From: Proteiniphilum acetatigenes DSM 18083
Lineage (GTDB): Bacteria > Bacteroidota > Bacteroidia > Bacteroidales > Dysgonomonadaceae
Length of the DNA stretch: 64,000 nt
Assembly (NCBI RefSeq): GCF_000380985.1
Contig: NZ_KB905697.1
Location: 248,001-312,000 of the forward strand
Direction: 5' to 3'
Below the pieces are notes generated by a model. The model was not told the DNA's origin, made no database searches, and worked only from the letters and a program-made list of their open reading frames with translations. Positions 35,208 to 44,795 of the stretch are shown here, piece after piece. Within the stretch, counting starts at the first letter, position 1. Every line of letters begins with the position of its first letter. Made by a program: the position numbers and the translations under genes.

Positions 35208-37904
35208 TTATTTAATTTCGATACTCAAAATATTTCTCTTTCCTTTTTGGGATTTTACTTCATAATATCCTCTTGTATTTTTTATAATTCCGGTTGGAAG
35301 CATTATTTCTTTGTCCTCAGGCACCTTGACCTCTAACAACGCATCTCCGTTAAATTCGATAATCGTTTCTCTCGTTTTCGGATTATAATCAACTTGTTGC
35401 ATCTGTCCGGAAACAGTTGTCAGGTGAAGGGATTCCGGTGCAATAAAGACCCTGTTTTTCCCGGCCGTTGTAATTTCTGTCCTGATCCATTCTCCATCTT
35501 TTTCAATATTGCCACTGAAAGCAACCCATCCGAATTCAGGATGATGAGAGATATAGGTACCTGAACTGACCGCATACCCATAAAATCCGCTGCCGTAGTC
35601 TCCGGCATAACCGTCGATAGCCAGCGTAGAAGGATAGGAATGGAAAGCGGCCGGGCCGAAGCCGTCTTCAGTCACATTTGCCAATGGCCCCATTGATCCG
35701 GCATGCCCCACCCTCAACAGGTAAAAATCATCCGGATTATCCTTGTAGGCAGAGAGTACGGGTATTGCATTTAATCCTGAACCGTAATGGTGTAACTGGC
35801 GTTCAATCCTGGCCAGTTTCCCGCCATATACAAAATCCCAGTATCTGCGGGCGCTCCCGTTATACCCCCAATGGGGAAGCGTTGGCATATAGGCGAGGAT
35901 TGCGTTGAGGGTAACACCCGCTTTATCGGCATAACCGAAGTAGGATGTCCACATATACACTTCCTCCTGTCCGGTCGAATCCCACGGCATCTCACTTCCG
36001 AACGGATAGTTCAACGAACGCCAGTGATCCGCCCGCTTTTTCATTTCCGCTTCCAGGGTAACAGCCATTTCCGTAAATCCTTCCCGTTGCAGATCCAGAA
36101 GGATATAGAGGAAAACAGAACCCTCCATCTGCCCGAACTGCGCATAGTAAGGAGCGAATTTCATCATCGCTATGGCTGTATGATAAGCATTTTCCAGGCT
36201 TTGTCTCCAGTCGATACCGGTAAAACCACGATTTCTACCCAAATGATACATCACCCAATGGGCTGCGGCCACATGCGGATAATTATATGAACGGCCAAGG
36301 TCTTCGGCATTTTCTTTCGACCAGGCTTCCCATCCACGGAACCGGATGGAATCGCTATATGTCCCTTTCGGCATCAGTTCCGGCTCATAATAGAACAGGC
36401 TCTTTCTTACCCCGTATTTTGTTGAATCGGAGTTATGCTGGATCCTGCCCCACATTGTTTCATTGATGAATCTTTTTATTTTCTCAATCTCCTGATGGTC
36501 GGGCCGTACAAGCTGCTTCATCACAGCAGCCAGCCAACTTCCGGCTCCTGCTTCGTCGCTCAGGCCAACAAACCAGGAACGTCTCTCCTGTGTAAGGATC
36601 TGTTTCCTGTCATAATCATAGTTCATGATGGATGGTGAACGTCCGAAAGGGTCATCCCTGTTTTCATACCATTGTGCCGTAGTAAGAAAGTTCCCCAGGT
36701 CATCCACCACTTCTTCCTGCGATTTAATCACCTTATAATTAATCGTCTGCAGCGTATTGTCTTCGTAACGGACGGAAACCCGGACCCTGCCCCAACTATT
36801 CCCTTTCACTTCATATTCCGACCAGTTATTGGGTGTCTCTCCTTTTTTTGTCAATGTCAGTGCATTTTCCGGATGAACGGAAATGCTACTTATCTTTTTC
36901 GGGTATTTTATAAACAACCTGCCTATTTCGTTCATGGGCAAAACATACCCGGGAAGCCCTATTGCAACGGGTCTCTTCCGACGAATCAATTCATCTTCTA
37001 TTTCCCTGACAGACGGAGCAAGCACAAACCTGAGAGAAAAGTTCTTCGATTCTCCCGAAGCCAGCTTGGCCGAGGTTGGCTCGTTCCAGGGTTCAACATC
37101 TTTCCACTCCGTTTCCGCATTTGCTTTGCTATGGATAAGCCATTCATGGAATCCCTCAAATACCACACCTTTTGGCGTCGAATCTTCGTTAAGTGGATTG
37201 TATGCCTCAAACGCAGCGTTTTCCTGAGGTAATACCAATAAACTAAAGCCTTTGCCATGTAAATGATTTACCTGAAGATAGCCCGCATCTTTTCCTATGT
37301 AAGGATCAAAGAACACATTGTCATGATGCGCCTGATCCAGATTTTTCCCCTCCAGTATATTATTAAAAATAAGAGGGATACCCAAAGACCCTATTTCCAC
37401 ATTATCCGAAGAGAGATTGGTAATCTCAAACCGCAGCACCAGATCCCCTTTATCAGTCTCCCAGAATCTTTTTATCCTCACAGGTATATCTGCAGGCAAA
37501 GTAGCGGCAAGATCAGCGGCAGCAACTACATTTCCGCTTATTGTCAACTTCGCAACCGGTTCACGTGCATATGCGGTAGAATACTTTTTCCATCCCTCTT
37601 CTCCTGATTTTTTCAGCGTGATATTGATATCTCCCAAATGGTACAACCCGTCTTTATCCCTTTGGTCTATCCTGTCGCCCGGTGTATAATCAAATGATGT
37701 ATCCGAAAGCAGTTTCAGATGTTTCACTGTTTGAGAGGCATTTACCAGCGTCAGAGAGAAGGACTTTGTTGTAAACGTCTTCTCCCCCATCCCCATAAAA
37801 AGCGTGGAGGGCTTTTGTGCAATTCTTTCCCAGGGAGATTGGGCGAAAGCGGGAAGAAGAGTTAAAACAGAAACAATGCAAGCTGTTATTATCAGTCGTT
37901 TCAT
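35208..37904 (-). CDS. Exported DUF5695-like protein, possible glycosidase
   Basis: The 898-residue protein (from ATG at 37904, MKRLIITACIVSVLTLLPAFAQ) has a signal peptide and a long beta-rich N-terminal half. The C-terminal half is helical, with many aromatic residues typical of an (alpha/alpha)6 barrel (AAAHWVMYHLGRNRGFTGIDW, QMEGSVFLYILLDLQREGF). It resembles the DUF5695 family of bacteria and fungi, which to my knowledge has no published activity. A glycoside hydrolase or lyase is plausible. Candidate acids include the Glu of QMEGS and the Asp/Glu of MPWDSTGQEEVYMW. It stands between the metallopeptidase pair and the S9 peptidase in the PUL 3 run. Confidence 0.6.
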   Translation of the reverse strand: MKRLIITACIVSVLTLLPAFAQSPWERIAQKPSTLFMGMGEKTFTTKSFSLTLVNASQTVKHLKLLSDTSFDYTPGDRIDQRDKDGLYHLGDINITLKKSGEEGWKKYSTAYAREPVAKLTISGNVVAAADLAATLPADIPVRIKRFWETDKGDLVLRFEITNLSSDNVEIGSLGIPLIFNNILEGKNLDQAHHDNVFFDPYIGKDAGYLQVNHLHGKGFSLLVLPQENAAFEAYNPLNEDSTPKGVVFEGFHEWLIHSKANAETEWKDVEPWNEPTSAKLASGESKNFSLRFVLAPSVREIEDELIRRKRPVAIGLPGYVLPMNEIGRLFIKYPKKISSISVHPENALTLTKKGETPNNWSEYEVKGNSWGRVRVSVRYEDNTLQTINYKVIKSQEEVVDDLGNFLTTAQWYENRDDPFGRSPSIMNYDYDRKQILTQERRSWFVGLSDEAGAGSWLAAVMKQLVRPDHQEIEKIKRFINETMWGRIQHNSDSTKYGVRKSLFYYEPELMPKGTYSDSIRFRGWEAWSKENAEDLGRSYNYPHVAAAHWVMYHLGRNRGFTGIDWRQSLENAYHTAIAMMKFAPYYAQFGQMEGSVFLYILLDLQREGFTEMAVTLEAEMKKRADHWRSLNYPFGSEMPWDSTGQEEVYMWTSYFGYADKAGVTLNAILAYMPTLPHWGYNGSARRYWDFVYGGKLARIERQLHHYGSGLNAIPVLSAYKDNPDDFYLLRVGHAGSMGPLANVTEDGFGPAAFHSYPSTLAIDGYAGDYGSGFYGYAVSSGTYISHHPEFGWVAFSGNIEKDGEWIRTEITTAGKNRVFIAPESLHLTTVSGQMQQVDYNPKTRETIIEFNGDALLEVKVPEDKEIMLPTGIIKNTRGYYEVKSQKGKRNILSIEIK

Positions 37905-37930
37905 AAGATATAATTTTAGATACAAAATGC

Positions 37931-38042
37931 AAGAGCAAAGAATCAAGATATAAGAACCAAGACTTTATAAACTAAAAACTAAAAGTGAAGAACTAGAAGT
38001 GATTTATTGCTATTCACTATTAATTTTTCACTTTTAACTTTT
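37931..38042. repeat. Low-complexity intergenic repeat with inverted arms
   Basis: The 136-base gap after the metallopeptidase genes contains degenerate AAGAACCAAGA-type units. It also has two near-complementary arms, AAAACTAAAAGTGAA (37975-37989) and TTCACTTTTAACTTTT (38027-38042). The second arm covers the stop codon of the gene ending at 38041. The patch resembles those at 6354 and 55635. Confidence 0.6.
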
Positions 38043-38916
38043 AATTATTCTTTGAGATTTCCCAATTGTACAAATTTACCTTTTTATGACGGCTGATCCT
38101 TTTATCCGTTTCAGGAAAGTATTCGGATAAGATCCCGTACAATCCGGGATCATATACTTTCAGTTCTTCCCGTGTATTCACTTTATTATGCTTCCCGTCA
38201 CCTCCGTCATTATCTACTTCAGCATTGACATTAAACCAACTCTGTACACCTTCCGCCCAATATTCCCAGATATTGGTAGCAGCATATGTATTGATCCATC
38301 GTCCGTTTTTGATAGCGGCATCCAGTAATGCCTCCAGACTATCATTGAATTCAGGGTTTATCGGTGAAATTCCTACATCATGGATCGTATGCGCGAATTC
38401 ATGGATCAGAATATCTTCAGCATGGTATTTATCGATCTGATATGCCAGAATATTCTCCTCGGCACAGGTGGTTAACGGTAAATCGAGTGTTCCTCCCAAT
38501 CCCCGAGCACGAACATCCCAATTCAGGGAAGTATCATTGGCGAGATAGGCATGTTCGGGTATATCGGTCGTTCCTTCGTAACGCGCCATAATCCCGATCC
38601 GGGTATCCCTGCTTGTCATTGATTCCAACACCTCTCCGGGCAATATATCCGTCAGCGCTTTAATAGTAAGGTATGCAGCATAATAGCATGAGTCAGGAAC
38701 CCTCCACGAGCTAATAACATGTATTCCGTTTACATTCATATACTTTTTGTAAAACGGGTCCAGGTTCAAAGCGGCCGGTGGTGTTGTTATCTCTGGTGTA
38801 TCCACCAATTGATTCAGGGCATTTGTCTCATTCAATGGTGCCGATCTTTGATTTTCCCGAGTTTGACAACTCATAATGAGCAAAAACAGACAAATAATTT
38901 CTACTGCTCGTTTCAT
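38041..38916 (-). CDS. Anthrax-lethal-factor/PPEP-like zinc metallopeptidase, lipoprotein copy
   Basis: The 291-residue lipoprotein (lipobox LLIMSC, Cys17) has a zinc site HEFAH at residues 172-176. Downstream, Tyr211 and Glu218 are spaced as Y-x6-E inside TYAATNIWEYWAE. This reproduces the peptidase M34 pattern I recall for anthrax lethal factor (Y728/E735 in YGRTNEAEFFAE) and for the clostridial Pro-Pro endopeptidase PPEP-1 (Y178/E185). Both cut proline-rich targets. The gene follows its paralogue after 40 bases. It starts at ATG 38916; upstream extension of the frame has no protein character. The assignment rests on motif spacing, not on a database search. Confidence 0.65.
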   Translation of the reverse strand: MKRAVEIICLFLLIMSCQTRENQRSAPLNETNALNQLVDTPEITTPPAALNLDPFYKKYMNVNGIHVISSWRVPDSCYYAAYLTIKALTDILPGEVLESMTSRDTRIGIMARYEGTTDIPEHAYLANDTSLNWDVRARGLGGTLDLPLTTCAEENILAYQIDKYHAEDILIHEFAHTIHDVGISPINPEFNDSLEALLDAAIKNGRWINTYAATNIWEYWAEGVQSWFNVNAEVDNDGGDGKHNKVNTREELKVYDPGLYGILSEYFPETDKRISRHKKVNLYNWEISKNN

Positions 38917-38956
38917 ATTGGTAATTTTGAAAAATGATAATTTAAAATGATCTGTC

Positions 38957-39760
38957 TCATTGAATTTGTTTATAGTTCTCATCGCATAGATCCAGTTCCG
39001 ATTCGGGAAAATAGCGCAAAAGCAAGTCATACATTTCCGGATCATATGTTTTCAGCTTTTCGCGGGTATTAACGTCATTGTGCACTCCATTGGACTTTTC
39101 CGAATAACGGTTACAGTCGAAAAAAGACTGTACGGCTTCCGCGAAATATTCCTCTTTATTGCTGATCGCGTACGTATTCTCCCACCGTCCTTTTTCAATG
39201 GCATGTTGACGGAGTGTTTCCAGTTCGGAATTGAAACCGGGGTCTACCCCGACAATACCCACCGTATGGATAAGATGGGCAAATTCATGTACAAGAATGC
39301 TTTCGCCTTTATACCGGTCACCCTTCATACAAAGCACATTTTCCTCCCCACAACTCGCGCTGAACGCATCTTCAGGGGCACCGCCGAAACCGCGCGCCCG
39401 TTTATTCCAGTGGGCAATATTTTCAGGCGTATCGCAGATGTGGGCGTACTCGGGCAAATCGCAAACCTCTTCATTCCGGCCGATGATCATTACTTTACAG
39501 CCGTTCTCCACCATGACCTGTCTCACATCCGGCCGTTTGGAGAGCATAACCGTAATCACATGCCGGGCACGGATAAGTGCTTCGTCTGAAACATTTTCCG
39601 ATGCAACCACCGGGATACCGGCCACATCGAGATGCTTTTTGTAAAACGGATCGATTCCCAATCCCGCCGGGACGGAACCAACCTTATCCTTTGTTTGTGC
39701 AAATCCGTATCCGCAAAAAAGCAGTAAAATCGTTATAAGTACAGCTGTCTTATCTCTCAT
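38957..39760 (-). CDS. Anthrax-lethal-factor/PPEP-like zinc metallopeptidase, secreted copy
   Basis: The 267-residue protein has a signal peptide (AVLITILLLFCGYGFAQ) and the zinc site HEFAH at residues 158-162. Tyr197 and Glu204 follow in NTYAISNKEEYFAEA. It is a clear paralogue of the next gene: shared DPFYKK near the N-terminus, HEFAH, GRW-N-TYA and VNTREKLKTYDPEMY near the C-terminus. It lacks the lipobox, so the two copies probably act in different places, this one soluble in the periplasm or exported. It lies 77 bases downstream of the GH127 gene on the same strand, inside the PUL 3 run. Confidence 0.65.
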   Translation of the reverse strand: MRDKTAVLITILLLFCGYGFAQTKDKVGSVPAGLGIDPFYKKHLDVAGIPVVASENVSDEALIRARHVITVMLSKRPDVRQVMVENGCKVMIIGRNEEVCDLPEYAHICDTPENIAHWNKRARGFGGAPEDAFSASCGEENVLCMKGDRYKGESILVHEFAHLIHTVGIVGVDPGFNSELETLRQHAIEKGRWENTYAISNKEEYFAEAVQSFFDCNRYSEKSNGVHNDVNTREKLKTYDPEMYDLLLRYFPESELDLCDENYKQIQ

Positions 39761-39837
39761 AATTCAAAAACACCAATTATTTGTTTACTTTCCATTCGAC
39801 TGTCAAACGGTAATTGAGCGCCATTGACATTCAATAT

Positions 39838-42800
39838 TTAATTAATAGCTTCCTTTAACTTGTCAGTCGCGTTTTGTATCATATCATGGGTGCCGCTGCC
39901 ATCGTTTACATAGGATACAACCATCCGGGCATACTCAATAGCCTCTATCACGTCCGGCGACATCTCTTTGGAGGGTAACCTGTCGGCCTGCCGGAGCAGA
40001 GTAGACAGCGGATAAAGATCCTCAGGTTCAGGTAAATTACCCGGCCTCATTGTGTTGATAGCCGCATTGAGAGCAGAAGCAGCCAGATTGACTTCATTTT
40101 GGCTGTAGTTCTTGTCTTTGTTCTCGCATACTTTTTGCGATTCCCCGAGTTGGTACACAAGACGCCTGAAAGCATGCGGGGCCCAGGGCGAATATTCCGG
40201 TATCTTTATCGTGAGGGCATTCCAGGCATCCTGCGTCTTTTTTCTCTCGATGGCAAGGTCCAGCACTTCGCCGAGGTAACTTTTATCGACGCTATTTGCC
40301 AATACAAGGTCTTTAACAGCTTTGCGCAGCAGCAGTATCTGCTTATCGACCGCTAACTGCGACTCTCCGGTTTTTTCCACCTCTTTCGCCGCAGTTATCG
40401 CTATTCGGAGGGCAAGGTATTTATCCCATGTGAAATCCTTTTCTTCTTTCGTCTCAGCCTCTTGTATAGCCTCAGACAGTTGTGATTTATCCAGTTTGGC
40501 AGATTGTAGCTCTTGCACGCTACGTCCTATCGCGGCGATCTGATCAACGATCTGCTCCTGGGTAGCCTGTTCGGATCGGCTCAGCTCTCTACCGGCCTCA
40601 ACAGATGCTTTCAGTGCCTCATAAGACTCTTTCGAATAGTTTTCAGGCCGGAACACCGTTGCTTCTTGTAATTTTTCCGATAGCATCTTCCTGAACTCGG
40701 CGAGAAGGTCGTCCACAAGATCGATCCTGAAATAGTGGGTAGAATTCTTATCCCTGTAATAATCCGGTTCAAACGTTCTATCGCCTACCGTCAATGTATA
40801 GAGGTTACCGTCAGTGCCGTTCGAACCACCGCCGGGACCGTTGAGCACAATATTGTTCAAAGAAGGATCGATCGCAAGCCTTGCCTCTTCCCAACTGTTT
40901 ACACCTGTAGCGGTCATGGCCAGCGGGCCGTACATGATGGTACCCGCCCACATGGGATCGAACTGGGTGTCGGGTTGATTTTCCCCTGTGGTGGCTGTCT
41001 CCATTTTATCAGGCCCGTAATCGATATGCTTTCCAAAAGGCATGATGACCTCCACGATGTCGGCGTCGGTCCAGTCACGTGCAGGAATAGTCACGTAAGA
41101 ACTTGGCTGATAAGAGGAAGCGACCGGAACACCATTCAGCCGGATATCGAACCCTTCGGTAGCCCAATACGGCACACGCAGCTTCATCTCAAAATTCGCC
41201 TTACCGTCCGTAACCCTGATGGTAGCACTTTCGGCCGGCCACAAACAATCCTGCTGGATAGTAACACCTTTGGCATCCCACTGGAGGACAGTCGGCATAT
41301 ACAATGCAACCCAAAGCGTATTCTCTGACACAAAATACGTGGCTTCCTGATACTTGACATGGTTTTCGGAACCCGTACCCCCGCAGCATGTGGATTGGGG
41401 AGTTCTATTGCCCCAGGGCTTTGAAGCGTTGAGTCCCACTGCATAATGATAGATTGTAAGGTAGCAGGTACTGTGGAGTGAACCCACGAGTTGGTTATAC
41501 AGGACACGCTCGTAGTAATCCATATATCGGGCATCGCCGGGATCGAAACAGTTTAGGTCTCTGGTCAGTTTAGCCAGATTATAAGCACAACATGTCTCGT
41601 TTAAAGTGGGAGTAGGATTGGTTGCCATGCTCAGTATCTGGGTATAAGGTTGCCTGAACATCTCACCGTTACCCACACCGCCGGTAGAATAGCGGTAACG
41701 TCCCTGTATCATTTCCCAAAAATTTTGAGACAAATGATAATAATACGGTTTATGGTTCCCTCTAAAACTACGAAGCGCGCTGGTGATCTTGGGAATATGC
41801 TGGTTAGCATGCCGCGTGCGTATATCATCGATATTCCTTGCCAGCGGATCATAGAAAGCCGGACTGTCGAAGAAATTCGACGCTTCGAGCAGATGTGCTT
41901 TCTCAACGGGATCGTCCACCATTTCGGAAAGCCGCGCCAACGACTCCCCGGTTCCACCGTCTTCGCCAGCGATATACATATTCCACATTTCATAGCGGTT
42001 GCCGGGACGGGCTCTCCGTTCCTCCTGCGTCCCGTCTGTCATCACATAGGTGCGGTAATGCAGCCGGTTCCATATCCATAAACCCATATCTTTGGCTATA
42101 AGAAGGGCTTTGGCCGCCACTTCCGGATCATCGACATACGTGGCAATATCGATCAGTCCCGCTAACTGCTTATGAATGGAATAATAGGGCGCCCACACCC
42201 AACTCTCGTTGTTATACGCGCGGTACATCTCTATCAGGGCCGCATGGTGTGCAGGAATTGCGTTGAGGTAACCGTAACCGTATTTCGTCCATTCCGTTTT
42301 ATGAATGTCGAAGTCCTTCCAGGTACCCTTCATGTCCCGCAGTTCGGCTTCGGGCGCAAAGTCACGTGCTTCCCAATACCTTCCAAGATCTTCATTCCAG
42401 ACGAACGTCCTTTCCTGGCATTCCCGCAACTCGTTGACCATCCGGGTCATATTATCACGCAGTTTCTTTTTTTGTTCCGGGTCGGCAGCGCTGGCGAAAG
42501 CTAAAGCCAGCGCAGACATATAATGTCCCGACCCGTGTCCTTTCAGCTTGGTGGTGGGAGAATCCCAGCCATCGGATTTCGTGTACCCTTCTGTACTTAG
42601 TCCATACGTATCCCTGTAATTATAAAGTTGCTGGGTAACATCCCAGCTTATAATTTCACGGATCGCCAGTTCCCTGTTGGAAGTCAGCCTGTTGTCCCCG
42701 ATTATCATGACCTTATTTAACGGAACCGCCTCTGCCACCGGAACAGGAGATGGAGCGGCCTGCCCGCCTGAAACCACTTTAACTTTGGCTATGATCGGAT

Positions 42801-43158
42801 AACCGTAGGGTGTAGTATGATCGCCTGTAATAAAACCACTGACCGTATATTCATGGCCGACAGGGTTCATATCCGGATTGGCCTGGTCTTCTTCCACGTT
42901 ACGCGCCGAATTAGACCATCTGGTCTGGCGGAATTCCGATTTCCCGTCGGAATAAGTCACCCAAAGCCGATAAGGTAATTTCGGCGCCATACCAACCGGG
43001 CATTCAACAAACACCGGTTCAACCCGGATAATTTCCCTGGTCCCGGAAGGATTGGAGGTTTTTACAGCGAAAGAATTTGAAGCAATACCAAACAATGGTA
43101 TCAGCCACAATACGCCGCCCAATGCAGCGATTATAAGATTTGACCTGTTCATCATCAT
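39838..43158 (-). CDS. Exported beta-L-arabinofuranosidase, GH127/GH146 (DUF1680) type
   Basis: The 1106-residue protein begins with a signal peptide and a bacterial Ig-like domain. The catalytic (alpha/alpha)6 barrel spans about residues 145-730. It holds the acid/base candidate Glu499 (GNGEMF) and the metal-thiolate site Glu521-x-Cys523 (NETC) and Cys591-Cys592 (TCCGG). This matches the Glu322, Glu338, Cys340, Cys417, Cys418 pattern I recall for Bifidobacterium HypBA1, where Cys417 is the nucleophile. HypBA1 releases L-arabinose from beta-1,2-arabinofuranosides that are carried on hydroxyproline in plant extensins. About 350 further residues at the C-terminus form helical FIVAR-like repeats, probably for binding. 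The gene starts 19 bases after SusD of PUL 3. GH146 activity on pectic arabinan is the main alternative. Confidence 0.85.
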   Translation of the reverse strand: MMMNRSNLIIAALGGVLWLIPLFGIASNSFAVKTSNPSGTREIIRVEPVFVECPVGMAPKLPYRLWVTYSDGKSEFRQTRWSNSARNVEEDQANPDMNPVGHEYTVSGFITGDHTTPYGYPIIAKVKVVSGGQAAPSPVPVAEAVPLNKVMIIGDNRLTSNRELAIREIISWDVTQQLYNYRDTYGLSTEGYTKSDGWDSPTTKLKGHGSGHYMSALALAFASAADPEQKKKLRDNMTRMVNELRECQERTFVWNEDLGRYWEARDFAPEAELRDMKGTWKDFDIHKTEWTKYGYGYLNAIPAHHAALIEMYRAYNNESWVWAPYYSIHKQLAGLIDIATYVDDPEVAAKALLIAKDMGLWIWNRLHYRTYVMTDGTQEERRARPGNRYEMWNMYIAGEDGGTGESLARLSEMVDDPVEKAHLLEASNFFDSPAFYDPLARNIDDIRTRHANQHIPKITSALRSFRGNHKPYYYHLSQNFWEMIQGRYRYSTGGVGNGEMFRQPYTQILSMATNPTPTLNETCCAYNLAKLTRDLNCFDPGDARYMDYYERVLYNQLVGSLHSTCYLTIYHYAVGLNASKPWGNRTPQSTCCGGTGSENHVKYQEATYFVSENTLWVALYMPTVLQWDAKGVTIQQDCLWPAESATIRVTDGKANFEMKLRVPYWATEGFDIRLNGVPVASSYQPSSYVTIPARDWTDADIVEVIMPFGKHIDYGPDKMETATTGENQPDTQFDPMWAGTIMYGPLAMTATGVNSWEEARLAIDPSLNNIVLNGPGGGSNGTDGNLYTLTVGDRTFEPDYYRDKNSTHYFRIDLVDDLLAEFRKMLSEKLQEATVFRPENYSKESYEALKASVEAGRELSRSEQATQEQIVDQIAAIGRSVQELQSAKLDKSQLSEAIQEAETKEEKDFTWDKYLALRIAITAAKEVEKTGESQLAVDKQILLLRKAVKDLVLANSVDKSYLGEVLDLAIERKKTQDAWNALTIKIPEYSPWAPHAFRRLVYQLGESQKVCENKDKNYSQNEVNLAASALNAAINTMRPGNLPEPEDLYPLSTLLRQADRLPSKEMSPDVIEAIEYARMVVSYVNDGSGTHDMIQNATDKLKEAIN

Positions 43159-43177
43159 TTACTCTCATCGGTTATAT

Positions 43178-44785
43178 TCAGTATCCCGGATTCTGGGATA
43201 AATTACTATTTGACTGTAGTTCTTCATAGGGGATTGGAAAAATGGCTGTATGCCCATCCATCACCGCAGTGTGATTAAACCAGTTCTTGGTGGAGAATGT
43301 CCCGAAACGAATCATATGGATGCGACGTTGTGCTTCGCAAGCAAACTCCCATCCCCATTCATCGTATAATCCTCCAAACTGAACAGGCGTCTGATCACCC
43401 AATACATCCAGGTTGTTATCCCAGTCAAGTGTGCCATATTTTATTTTCGTATCGGCTTTTAAACCGGCAACCGTAACTTTTGCTTTTTCCGCATCATCAA
43501 ATACGCGTCTTCGTATTTGAGTTACCAAGTCTGCGGCAATTTCCTCGTCTTCCCCTAACCGGAGCAAACATTCGGCTTTGATCAACAATGTCTCGGCATA
43601 ACGGAAAAACGGGAAATCATGTCCCCAATTAAAGGTCGCCGTATTGTCAAATTCCCATTTTGCCACTCTATAACCGTAATCGATACTGGTATGGTTGACG
43701 GTCCCTTTAAAACATGTCAAAGAAGGAAGATAATTTAAACAAGTCCAGACTAATTCCGTAGGATCCGTATAACTATATTGAGGCCCTATCAGCCAGGTCT
43801 TTTCCAGCCGTTTATCTCCTTCCTGATAAGAGTTGATGAATTGAGGATTGGCGCATGATCCGTCCCAGGTCTGAAATGTCGATCCGAAATGGAAACGGGC
43901 TGTTGGCGGATACCATTTTGCGTGTTGGGCAGCACCCGCATAAATCTTATCATAAGGAACTGCAAAAATAAATTCTTTATTTTTATAATCCACGTCGGAT
44001 ACAAAATTATCAGAAAAATCGGTACTAAGTTCAAATAATCCCGATTCAATTACTTTATTTGCACAATCAAGGGCTTTTGCATATTGTTCTGTTCCGGTAT
44101 AAACCCGGGCATTTAGATAGACTCTTGCCAACACCATATATGCAGCCCATTTATTCATACGTCCATATGTATCCTGGTCGCTCTTCTCACTTAAATCGGG
44201 CATGGCTTCCGTAAGCTCTGTAACCACAAATTCATATATTTGCTGTCGTGAGGCCTGTTCAGGTATCTCATCTGTAAAAGCCGTAACCAAGGGTATATTC
44301 CCGTGGGTATCCAAAAGAATAGAATACCATAAAGCACGTATAGCCCGTAATTCGGCAATGGTCGCATCGCCCAGATCTCCTACCGGTAACGAGCCGCTTT
44401 TCACCTGATCCATTACCCGGTTTGCGTTATTGATACCTTCATAGGCTGTTAAGTATGTGTTATAAGGTTGCCACTGTTCCGAAGTCCATTGGTGCTGATG
44501 CATCCTGCGATAAGTACCTCCGTCATCCCACCCGTTCGGACGTGTGGGAGTAATAATACAATCGGCGGGTTCTTCCTGCAAATCGAAATATCCCTGCCAG
44601 TTCATAATATAGGTCAACGGGGAATATGCGCTTGCCAACAAAGCAGCCATATCTTTTTCCGTTGGAATAAAAGAATCTTCCGTTACTTCCGAAAAAACTT
44701 GTTCATCGAGATTAAAACAACTATAGAGTGTGAAAAACGGAAGTGCTGTCAAAGCAAAAAATCCAATCTTAAATTTATTCATCAT
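43178..44785 (-). CDS. SusD/RagB-family lipoprotein (PUL 3)
   Basis: The 535-residue protein has a lipobox (FFTLYSC, Cys23) and the helical SusD fold signatures INNANRVMDQV and FRYAETLLIKAECLLRLGED. It also has the C-terminal EWGWEFACEAQRRIHMIRFG segment. It should cover the SusC partner, whose gene ends 10 bases upstream. It is somewhat shorter than the SusD proteins of the other two loci. The ligand cannot be read directly, but the neighbouring GH127 and peptidase genes suggest arabinosylated peptides or arabino-oligosaccharides. Confidence 0.95.
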   Translation of the reverse strand: MMNKFKIGFFALTALPFFTLYSCFNLDEQVFSEVTEDSFIPTEKDMAALLASAYSPLTYIMNWQGYFDLQEEPADCIITPTRPNGWDDGGTYRRMHQHQWTSEQWQPYNTYLTAYEGINNANRVMDQVKSGSLPVGDLGDATIAELRAIRALWYSILLDTHGNIPLVTAFTDEIPEQASRQQIYEFVVTELTEAMPDLSEKSDQDTYGRMNKWAAYMVLARVYLNARVYTGTEQYAKALDCANKVIESGLFELSTDFSDNFVSDVDYKNKEFIFAVPYDKIYAGAAQHAKWYPPTARFHFGSTFQTWDGSCANPQFINSYQEGDKRLEKTWLIGPQYSYTDPTELVWTCLNYLPSLTCFKGTVNHTSIDYGYRVAKWEFDNTATFNWGHDFPFFRYAETLLIKAECLLRLGEDEEIAADLVTQIRRRVFDDAEKAKVTVAGLKADTKIKYGTLDWDNNLDVLGDQTPVQFGGLYDEWGWEFACEAQRRIHMIRFGTFSTKNWFNHTAVMDGHTAIFPIPYEELQSNSNLSQNPGY

Positions 44786-44795
44786 GATTGTTTTT

